Shown one piece after another: positions 55,581-64,000 of a stretch of 64,000 bases of DNA. Location: assembly GCA_027579435.1 (NCBI GenBank), contig JANBPK010001054.1, positions 30,836-94,835 on the forward strand, given 5' to 3'. The DNA is from Candolleomyces eurysporus. Lineage: Eukaryota > Basidiomycota > Agaricomycetes > Agaricales > Psathyrellaceae. Position numbers and translations under genes: made by a program. The first letter of the stretch is position 1; each line of letters begins with the position of its first letter. The notes below the pieces were generated by a model, which saw nothing but the letters and a program-made list of their open reading frames with translations, was not told where the DNA came from and searched no databases.

Positions 55581-57965
55581 TCAGGTCCACGATGACTTAA
55601 TGATATCAGCGGCTCTTTCAGCGAGAATATACACGGATGCCTGTGTGTGTGCTGTCGGGAGGTGAGGCTAGCCAGAATCAGTTAGAAACCCTGCCAATAC
55701 AGCAATCCGACTCACAATCGCAGAAGCATCAACAACTCTCAGTCCCTTCACGCCCTTTACCTTTAACTTATTGTCCACAACACCTTTCTTTGATCCAGGT
55801 GGCGACATCGCTGCAGTACCAATAGGGTGACCAAACTGATCCACGGAGGCTTTGAAGGCATTCTCAAATTCGCTGGTCGACTGAGATGAGTTATCCGGAT
55901 CGGGACCTAGGAATCCTGTGAGGAGTCCGTCCCATGCTGGCCCACTGTACCAGCGCTTCGCAATTCGGATCCCTTCCTTCATGGCTTCCATGTCAAAAGG
56001 GTGGGAGAGGTAGTTCGGGTCGAGGAGCGGGGCGTCGAACGGATTGGACGAAGCCAGTTTCACGGTTCCGCCTGTAATAAAAAATGAGATTTGAAATGAG
56101 CCAGAAGGGGAGCTGGAGAGCCGGAAAGCGACGTACGTGAATGAGGTGTAAGGAGGATAATCAGCCCAATATTGACATTCTCGACGGGCTATATTCCGTC
56201 CATCATCAGAGAGATTATCGAGTAATTATGACTTGCTTGAACCTACGAATCCAAGTGGGAGCTCAATGTGAGGTGCAAGAGGTCCAGAGGCAGGATCACC
56301 ATATTTCGTCAACAGAGGCGATTTCTCAGGCAACCGACTCCAAAGAAACTGTTTTCCAAGCTCGTACCACTCAGACATCGGGCCCGTCCTATCTTTCATC
56401 CACTGTTTCAGAGCAACGTCTCGATCGTACTGAGGCACCGTCCCGTTCATGCCCCAAGCGACGAGAACAGAGACATGGTCGGACAAACCTTTACCGACGC
56501 CTGGAAGATGGTGAATTGTCGCAACACCAACTCTATCCAGATCGGATTTGTCTCCGATTCCAGAGTTGAGCAAGATGTGTGGGGTACCAAGGGCCCCTGC
56601 TGAAAGGATAACTTCCTTGCCCGCCGTAACTTGTGCTGTCGTATCTACAAAAACAGAGTTATGGGATTAGGCATTTGGGCAGGTTTAACATTGATTACTG
56701 ACCACTGAACCTAGATCCAACTTCGACAGTACGAATGTCCAACCTGCCTTGAGCCTTCTCCCCTGTGGGTATCACTCGTTTGACGTGCACGTTGACGACA
56801 ATATCCAGGTTCGGTCTCTCTCTCGTGGAGTTCCCGAGATAGGCGGTAGCTGCACTGTTTCTTTCACCACCTCCAAACGTGAACTGACAGTGAGCTAGAT
56901 GCAAAGCAAAGTATTAGTGAGCTTGAGTTCCAAAGACGGATAGGACGAAGGGATCGAATTAAATACATACATAAACCAGTCGGAGTCCCATCATTCATAT
57001 CCAAACGCGCCTCGAACTCTTTCTGAAGTTCGGCATTCCTCACTACACGCCTATCGAAATCATCTTCGTCACTCCAAGGAAGAGTAACACGGAGAGGACC
57101 CTGTGCTCCGTGGTATCTAGGGTCATACTGGCCAGTGGGATCGCGTCCGCCGACAGGCGGGGTCCATGTTTCATGCTATAAGCCGCACCATAATTAAAAG
57201 AGAGATGAGCAAGAGTAGGTGTTCACCCATGAGTAGAAGACGTGATACTCATTGCAGGGCGTAAACGTACCTTCAAGATCCAAGGCTTCAAGGTATCCCA
57301 AGACCACGTCTTCATATCTCCTGACATCCGACCCCACGAATCATAGTCACTTCTGGAGCCTCGGGTGTAAATCATGGTGTCTGTTATAGGTTGTTAAACG
57401 TTTCCTCACATCGCACGAGTACCCGCTAGGAAGAAATACGCACTGACGGAGGTACTCCCACCAAGGACGAAGCCTCTCCTATACGGAATCGATCTGTTAT
57501 TGACGTAGGCCTGAGGAACTGTTGTTAAGTTCCAGTCGTACGTAGGAGGAACGAGGCTCCAGAGGTTGGGGACTATCAGCTCGAGTATGCCTTCATTGCT
57601 GTAGTGCGTTTGAGGTAAAAGGAGCGATAATCGAAATAGACGAATTACGCACTTTGGCCCAGCTTCAAGCAACAGCACTCGATGGTTCGGGTTCTCGGAG
57701 AGTCTTCCTGCGATAACCGACCCTGCTGCTCCCCCTTTTTGTAGCCGAATTATCATCAGTCGAGATGTCAAAAAGAGCGTGAAATTGTGGAGGTGTACTC
57801 ACCGCCGACAACGACGAAATCGAACGACGAATTCGATATGGAGGACGAAGCAAACTCTTCAATGTTCTCGTACAACCTCGCGTTAACTGCAAGAAGGCCG
57901 ATCGCTGAGCACCAGAGCGCTATCACAATCAATAACGATAACGGTGAAAAGGTTGGAAGAATCAT
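55581..57965 (-). CDS. GMC oxidoreductase, aryl-alcohol oxidase-like (AA3), copy 5
   Basis: The start is at 57965 (signal peptide PTFSPLSLLIVIALWCSAIG). The FAD motif is split by intron 1 (FVVVGG, then GAAGSVIAGRLSENP). GMC landmarks: [86 protein letters not shown]. The first catalytic His is in FGHPIGTAAM (others have LHPVG), the second in PTAHTQA of the last exon, which ends [13 protein letters not shown] before TGA at 55581-55583. All splice sites look usable. It forms an inverted pair with copy 4. Secreted oxidase by family; substrate unknown. Confidence 0.88.
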
Positions 57966-59407
57966 GATGTGACTTGTATCCCAACGTCAGCGACGCATCA
58001 TTTCGTACAAAGCAATCTCTCAGTATATATGTGGTCTCCGACTCCCTGAGAATAAGGTTCGTTCTGTCAAGGTAAAAAGTTAAGACTTACATACGTTCTT
58101 CTAAAAGATAGATCTCAACATCCCCGTGTGAGCCCTGCGTAGTACATACCAAAGGGAAGGAGTGGGGAAGGAGTGATGCCGCAGCGGCAACACGTCACAG
58201 GAAGAGAATCGGAAAATTGAAATCAGACCATGTCTTGAGAGATCCAAGTGAGGTAGATATTACACGGTTCCCTAGCCTTCTTTTGACTGGAGATGTATCA
58301 TTGAAATGAAGTTGAAGAGCCTTGATAGGTTGAAGAACCCTGATTAGATGATGATGATCAAGACTGCCGAGATGACGGAACTCGATAAGAAGGAAAAGTA
58401 CCTTTTCCATGGGATGCCAGGCGCTTCCAAACAGCAAGCCGTACCAGATATGGATCTTTTCCTTACACGAAATTACATATGCCCCGTTCGATTCGTATTC
58501 GCTACCATCTCCACTCGAGGGTGACTCTCCCCGCCGACTTCGACGCACATTTACCCTTTCTTTGCCGGTTTCTCCGTTCGGCAACGATCGCTGCTGCACC
58601 TACGTATGCGAGGCTTACATATATTACTGCTTGAATATGTGTTTTGCATATGTGACGCATATGCGGAACACATGTCGAGCGGAAGTCCAAGGACCAAACG
58701 ACTATAAGGCTATAAGCTCTCTGGTTAAGCTATCCGTCCGACTCCACTATAGTCACAGCTGTAGACACGTGCCGTGAGCGCTAACCATCTGACGCCTACG
58801 CCGTATATGTGCGCCACACAGGTTCAATATAGACGCCGCACAAGATCAACATATTGCTACATACATTCAGGGTGATACTATAAGTAGACGTCTGTTGTGC
58901 TGTTAGGTAATTCGGTAAGGGCGACCTCCATAAAGCACGACGGTTCCTTAACGTTGCCGACTTTGTAAGTCGAGTCGAGAGGTAGCCTTAGAGGTAAAAG
59001 AAAGGAAAAAAAGACAAGTCTATGGCCGAAGGTACCTGGGATAATACGCACCGCTAGATGCATTCAAACTTCAGTTGTATTTTCAAGAGATGAACGACGA
59101 AAAACCATCCCAGACAAGACCGAACGAATTTAGGACGCAACCAGAAGATCAATTGCATGCACCACTACACGATCAATATACGTCGGTGTCAAATACATCA
59201 TACGAATGGGTATATCGAGCCCAATGGAAGACATGGGCACGAGTGAACGAGTCAAACTGAGAAGCGATTCAAGCGGGTGCGTGGGGAGGAGCAGGTAAAC
59301 GAGCACGAAAGGGTGTCAAGCCCGATCAGAGAAGAGGCTGGAAAGACTGAAAAAGAATCAGACACGTTTTAAAAAGACGTTGCTAAAGAGCACCTTGCCC
59401 CACCCGT
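57966..59407. other. Intergenic, no gene seen
   Basis: It starts with the copy 5 promoter. Short sequences there (GCCGCTGCGGCATCA and CTTGACAGAA, read on the minus strand) are shared with the copy 4 upstream region. Frames at 58195-58777 show no recognisable domain. Confidence 0.4.
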
Positions 59408-59629
59408 TTAAGAAAAACCGAGTTTCTTCCAGTCCTCGGCGGTCCACTCTTTCTCCTTCTCGAAGTAGGTGGGGAGGCACTTGTTGAAAGCGGCCTTCAT
59501 GGCAGCCTTCTCGTCCTCGCCCTTGTAAGCCATGGTTAGATTGAGCTTCGAGATGAGAGCTTTGGCGTTGTCGAAGTCCTGAAGGGCTTTGTTGTCGTCG
59601 TAGGGGTCCTGAGCGGCCAAGAGCTTCAT
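59408..59629 (-). CDS. Small hypothetical protein
   Basis: 73 codons reading KLLAAQDPYDDNKALQDFDN, ALISKLNLTMAYKGEDEKAA and FEKEKEWTAEDWKKLGFS. The helical, Lys/Glu/Asp-rich sequence and clean codon use suggest a real cytosolic protein or a last exon. The segment just upstream (59640-59740) also looks coding (LLMETLAGEITDDKFDKLL) but in another frame. No family recognised. Confidence 0.45.
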   Translation of the reverse strand: MKLLAAQDPYDDNKALQDFDNAKALISKLNLTMAYKGEDEKAAMKAAFNKCLPTYFEKEKEWTAEDWKKLGFS

Positions 59630-59755
59630 TTTGATGGTTTTAACAGGAGTTTGTCGAATTTGTCATCCGTGATCTCACCCGCAAGCGTCTCCATGAGGAG
59701 AGGGAGAAGGACACCGTTGGGCGCAAATCCAGCCTACGTATCCACGTAATAGTAC

Positions 59756-60763
59756 TTAGGCGGTAAACCTAAGTCTCAGTCCGGAATGGTCACTGCAAGG
59801 CATATAGTCGGAGTCCCCGCCGGGCTTGGGCACCTCAATCAGACCAGGACGCAGAATCTCCATCTCCTTCGCCTCAACGCCCAACATCGCAACCTTGTCC
59901 AACCTTCCCGGTCCCAGTCCGTCCCGTCGTTTGACTCCTACACCCCACGTAGCTCCATCCAACCCTTCCTTTCCATGCAGCGTGAGCCACGCATCCACCA
60001 GTCCGTTCTCTTCGAGGAGAGCATGATCCTCGGGGCTAATGGCGTTGAAGTCTCCCGCGACAAGTCCACCACCGCATCCAGGCTCTCGGAGGAGGTTGGC
60101 AATGATCGCCATCTGCTCGGCACGATAAGGGAGCGTGTCCCCAAGAGAGTCCAGATGAACGTTAATGAGACGACAGGCAGTAGTTGGGGTGGATGGGGCG
60201 AAGGGGGGGATAATGTCCACGGAAAGCGCACATCTCCCGTACTTGCTAGGGAGCTTGACGCGGGAAACGGGACCGAGCATGAACTTCGACCCTCCTTCGA
60301 CCCTATCTTCCTCCTTCTGGGACTCCAGGTCAAAGGCAAAGCGTTCGTTGGACAGCAATATCATATTCGCAAAGGGTACTCCCTCGAACGACGTGCGGTC
60401 CTCGGCGTCCGTCACCAGGAAGGCTTCGCGAACCTTCGCATTGTCCAAGATAGAAGAGCGGACGTCGGATGTAACTTCTTGGAGAAAGACAATGTCAGGA
60501 CGTTTGGGTTGCTCGAGGATACTGCCGAGGATGAGTTTCGTTCGTATGATACGACGCGAGGAGCAGGCGTCGATGTTCCACGTTATGAGAGAAAGATCGG
60601 AAGAGCAAGCTGCTGTGTCACTTGGTTCTCGCAGATACTGGTGCCCAGAGTCGATTGGATGAGTTGAACGCGGAGAGAGTACGCTGACACAATCTGCTGG
60701 CGGCCATGAGTGGTATGTGGGATGGAGGCTTGAGGCTTCGGGGGTTTGGGACGCCAGCTCCAT
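59756..60763 (-). CDS. Endonuclease/exonuclease/phosphatase family protein, TDP2-like
   Basis: A Mg-dependent phosphodiesterase of the EEP fold. Motifs appear in order: LSLITWNID, DIVFLQEVTSDVR, KYGRCALSVDI, INVHLDSLGDTLPYRAEQM, LVAGDFNAI, a Trp-Gly pair in GATWGVGVKRRD, GRLDKV, and a C-terminal PCSDHSGLRLRF. The Asn, Glu, Asp-x-Asn and Asp-His residues are all present. The Thr-Trp-Asn-Ile-Asp and Phe-Leu-Gln-Glu-Val variants are close to tyrosyl-DNA phosphodiesterase 2, which removes 5'-tyrosyl adducts left by topoisomerase II. The start MELASQTPEASSLHPTYHSW at 60763 is preferred; the frame is open upstream to 60934. Single exon, no break. Substrate not provable from sequence. Confidence 0.85.
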   Translation of the reverse strand: MELASQTPEASSLHPTYHSWPPADCVSVLSPRSTHPIDSGHQYLREPSDTAACSSDLSLITWNIDACSSRRIIRTKLILGSILEQPKRPDIVFLQEVTSDVRSSILDNAKVREAFLVTDAEDRTSFEGVPFANMILLSNERFAFDLESQKEEDRVEGGSKFMLGPVSRVKLPSKYGRCALSVDIIPPFAPSTPTTACRLINVHLDSLGDTLPYRAEQMAIIANLLREPGCGGGLVAGDFNAISPEDHALLEENGLVDAWLTLHGKEGLDGATWGVGVKRRDGLGPGRLDKVAMLGVEAKEMEILRPGLIEVPKPGGDSDYMPCSDHSGLRLRFTA

Positions 60764-61004
60764 CTCAGGAAATTGGGCGCGTCGACCCCGCCGACCGGAT
60801 TCCCACGGCGGGTCCGCCGATCGGACAAACAAAGAGGCCAAACAAACGCTCACCATCCCCACCCTCTTCACGGCCAAAGTGGGTCTCAATCCGAGAGCTT
60901 CACCGTCCCGGATGCCACACGCAAAGAGAAGCAAGAATCTGATCTCTCTTGTATGCTATTCACGCGAGTTAGCTTGTGAGTTGGGTTGACGAGAATCCTT
61001 ATGG

Positions 61005-62996
61005 GTGATTGAGAACGCGCGGCCTGCAGCGAAGAAACATCTAGCTGAACGGTACAAACCAAGGAAAATTGGTCCGGGCGACTGCACATTGAATTTGCTA
61101 AGAGATTCTTCCAAGTCTCTTCGACTGGATCTTCTTTCCAACACCCACTGCTTGGCGACTCTACCCCCCGAATATGACGAAACACTCCTACATGCTCTTT
61201 CGGCCGTAGATACCGTCCACGTCGTAGTGAAAGCAAACACTGGCGGGGAGAATCCTACCCTCAAGGATGCTGTTGTCGAACACCTGGTGGGATTTGTCGA
61301 ACCATTGTCTCTTTGCATAGAGATCTTGCTAGGCTACGAATTGAGCGCTCCAGGGACACATGCCGCTTTGGCAGCATCTGTTGCGTACTCCAAGTACGCG
61401 GATGTCCTATGCGACCTCGTCAATCTCGATAAACGTCTCTCAAAGGCGTTCCTAAACTCTGACGTCTTCACGCGTCTTGTACTTGTTCTGTGGATGGCAA
61501 CGGACAAGGACAAACCATTCATGAACCACCTTGAGGGGTAGGGTCTATGATGCCGACAAGCGGCTTTACCAGCTAGTATCATCCCTCGATCTCCGTGAGG
61601 ACTTCGTTTTGGCGATCTACGGCAGGGTGGCTCGAGCCTGCAGCGCAGACCTTCTCAAAGAAGAGCTCTGCGAAGTTGCGGAGAGGTTAGAACTGCTTCT
61701 TCGAATCTCGCTCCAACTGGCGACAATGGAGGACTGGAAATCCTTGCTTATGCAGCTCGACTATCTATATGGCTTTGCGTCCACGTTCGTTTCATTTTCG
61801 GACAAGATAAAGGAAGAATCATACCAGGACCTCCCTCTCCTACTCCCTTCCATTTAAGGACTGATAAATCTGGTCGGCTTTTACGATACCCCTCACGATA
61901 TCGCTCGGAATTGGTACCAACTTGTTCGAGGTGGTTTCTGGAGAGCGGTTGTCAGGGCTCTGGCTGGTATAGATATCAGCAAAGAAGACGATGTCAAGAA
62001 AGGTCTTTACATTCTCCAAATGGTTGGGAGGTACACAGCACATCGTTCCGTCATCGCCAAACTACGACAAACGCAACTGCCTAATTAAGTCGTCCTGGCG
62101 CTGAAATTCAGGAGGGGAAAGCTAACCAAAGCATTCAATCTATTCCTGGACATCTTGGAAGATCGATACCTCATCGGTAAACTAATCCGAACACGTCCGA
62201 GCATCTGCGACAATCCAGCAGTACGTGCCGTTTGGTTCATTCATCCAAGTTCTTGGACTGATATATTGAGGCCAGTGTTTCTCTGTCTCTTCTTCCGTTC
62301 GATCATCAAAGGAATGTTCAGGATGCAAGTCAATGGTTTACTGCTCTCAACAGCGCCAAAAGGACGATTGGCGTAATACGCACCGTCTCGAGTGCTCAGA
62401 GCTTCACGAGTACTATCTTGGTGCGTGACCCAATTAGTCTGTAAGAATACCGAACCAGCCGACGCTCATCTTCTGCTCCATTACCATGGCTTTAGCGAGG
62501 AAAGCTGACCGCTCAAAAGTATACCACCGTTCCAGTCAAGCGTTCCACATCGCCATCGCGGAGATCACCTTCAACCAACTCATGTCCCAGCTCAAACGGC
62601 TTGCGCAAACCCGGGGAAGGAGTATCCGTGAGGTCGTTGTATCGATGAACTGCACCTGGATATCGGAACACGTCGGTCTGGAGAGTCTTGAGGTGTGGAA
62701 AGGCCATCATACCATCGACACCTCCGAATGTCTCAAACCAAGAGTTCAAGCTCTACTCGACCGGTGTAGGAACGGTGACGAGGCGGGATCCTCATTCACA
62801 ATCGCTGAAGCTATTTTTCCCCTTGGGGCCTTCGACGTCGTTGATCTGCTGATATTGCTCAGAAAGGATGGAGACCGAGTTATAGCGGTACGGAGCGTCG
62901 TCAGATATGGGTAAGCTCTTCTATGGTTTCCACAAAGCTTTGACTATACGCTCATGCTATTGGTTCAATAGGCCAGATCAATATAAAGACTATTAG
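61005..62996 (+). pseudogene. Decayed MYND-family gene
   Basis: The order follows the intact MYND gene at 49.7 kb: N-terminal helical region (KHLAERYKPRKIGPGDCTLN), middle part (VYDADKRLYQLVSSLDLRED), CDNPA, an intron, a MYND finger with KECSGCKSMVYCSQQRQKDD and THRLEC, and a C-terminal exon (MNCTWISEHVGLESLEVW). It carries a +1 frame change in a GGGG run near 61540 and an in-frame TAA at 61855-61857. A second TAA at 62086 may lie within an intron (62031-62111). In the finger one zinc ligand is Arg (CGC, 62354-62356) instead of Cys. Together these suggest a pseudogene; a sequencing error could explain the frame change alone. Confidence 0.6.
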
Positions 62997-63096
62997 TGGT
63001 TAGATAGAGATGGCAATGAATCATGAACTGTGTTCTCTGCTATGCATTGAATGTGAATAACGTTTGTCCAATGCCAATACAATTGGACCCGCATGA

Positions 63097-64000
63097 CTAA
63101 CCGCGCCCAGGTTCCGTCGATACCGTCGATACCACCGCTGCCACCTCTCCTGACCTCCCGCTATTCCGAGCTGCATCATTGTGTGCAGCACCTGCTCCTC
63201 CTTTCGTGCTCAATTCCATGCGATGCGCAGCCAAACCGAGCTCAAGGTCTTCTTCGTTCGTCATACCTTGCGCACCAATGACCCGCTGTGCCACTTTCGG
63301 GCCGTCCCCCACGAATACTGGGATGAGCGTGATTATAGCCCTGGGGATGGGTTTCTCATTAGGAACCAGCTGTAAAAATTATTGTAACGGGCGTTCATGC
63401 GTACCAGATAATCCAGGAGAGTGCTTGGACAGCGACGAGGTGGCTGCAAAATGGGAATGTGATTGACGGTCTGTGGGGACACGGAACGATGGGACGAACG
63501 CTTGAGCTCAAGTTCCTTATGGGATGATAAATTGATCGCGCGCACCTGAAGCACTCGAATGTACCCTTGAAGGATACTGTAATTCCGATCGAGCAGATCG
63601 TCCATATAACCCAAGTCGCCGCGACTCTGTTTGGGATTCAGCTTCAAAAGGCAACTCAACGAGAGGAAGGGTACTTACACCACTTTTGAATTGCGATTTA
63701 TCGTTGGGAGTGCAATGATAACATAGAAAGATACGAAAGTCCATGCTCCCGAAGCGAGGATTAGCACGAGGAATATTGGAATCAAGGGGTGGTCTTGTGG
63801 TATGCGGCTTGAGTCTTCGTTATACCTTGCCGTCAGAAAGGCAGCAATGCTCATCTAGCAACTCGGATTCACCTTGCGGCAGTCGTCTGATTCAGGTGTT
63901 CTGTTTACTTACCGCAACTAAAGAAGCAGATAGTCCGTNAAAAGAGGGCTGCTATGTAAATAAGTCAACAGGTATACAAAAAAGCCAATGTAGGACTAGA
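63097..64000 (-). CDS. Multi-pass membrane protein, partial at the right edge
   Basis: Spliced minus-strand exons give hydrophobic segments: IGFFVYLLTYLHSS near 63960; SIAAFLTARYNEDS followed by PLIPIFLVLILASGAWTFV and YVIIALPTINR (63690-63855); then HLVAVQALSWIIW and IITLIPVFVGDGPK. The hydrophilic C-terminus (GMTNEEDLELGLAAHRMELS) ends at TAG 63097-63099. The pattern of about four helices with an Ala-Phe-Leu-Thr-Ala-Arg-Tyr-Asn motif resembles fungal MARVEL-like membrane proteins, but the match is tentative. The N at 63939 lies in the first visible exon; keeping it brings an early stop. The 5' end lies outside the window. Confidence 0.45.

Noticed and set aside
59786..60667. 293-codon plus-strand frame opposite the EEP gene
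   Set aside because: It is the antisense shadow of a protein with all EEP catalytic motifs; its own translation has no recognisable domain.
62031..62111. Second nonsense codon (TAA at 62086) in the MYND pseudogene
   Set aside because: It may be intronic: GT at 62031 and AG at 62111 define an 81-nt intron that keeps the frame, so it was not counted as evidence of decay.

Overview
The window looks like nuclear DNA of an agaricomycete (mushroom-forming basidiomycete), probably a plant-biomass decayer. Protein-coding stretches are split by many short GT-AG introns, mostly about 50-80 nt. The recognisable families are typical of that group: an AA9 lytic polysaccharide monooxygenase with a CBM1 domain, a DUF1996 secreted protein, five AA3-type GMC oxidoreductases, BTB and MYND families with several copies, and DUF6593, DUF6533 and DUF8021 proteins.

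Layout. 1-1.25 kb: a DUF6533-like membrane protein on the minus strand, cut by the left edge. 3.9-7.9 kb: a BTB cluster with one good gene, one copy carrying a nonsense codon and two decayed fragments. About 8.2-11.4 kb: an insertion that looks AT-richer by eye and carries the 3' end of a Helitron/Pif1-type helicase. 12.2-13.1 kb: a DUF6593 gene. 15.1-23.3 kb: a same-strand block of secreted proteins (DUF1996, AA9 LPMO, GMC oxidase, DUF8021). 25.5-26.5 kb: a Ser/Pro/Arg-rich protein. 28-33 kb and 44.7-47.8 kb: a lineage-specific module made of a secreted Lys/Ala/Pro-repeat protein (called R here) divergent from a gene of unknown function (called X). 34-40.6 kb: two tandem GMC genes. 40.8-43.5 kb: a BTB gene, a MYND-family fragment and a 739-bp inverted-repeat element. 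49.7-52.1 kb: a MYND-finger gene. 52.6-58 kb: two convergent GMC genes. 59.4-63 kb: a small protein, a TDP2-like EEP phosphodiesterase and a decayed MYND copy. The right edge holds part of a membrane protein.

How the genes may work together. The 15-23 kb block pairs a copper LPMO with an FAD oxidase that could supply its H2O2, a classic lignocellulose-decay pairing. The most unusual part is the R/X module. R1 has a signal peptide, a Lys-Arg/Arg-Arg-type processing site, Lys-Ala-Pro repeats, a Gly/Arg-rich RGG-like stretch and a tail that resembles the RNase T1 fold family. R2 keeps the same leader and repeats but ends in Gly-Met-Pro repeats and a short cationic helix. Both R genes face an X gene or X fragment across a conserved promoter. 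The arrangement recalls polymorphic effector systems, but that is inference.

Sequence quality. Fifteen single Ns are present. In the coding cases that can be tested, deleting the N restores the reading frame, so they behave as inserted characters rather than unknown bases.
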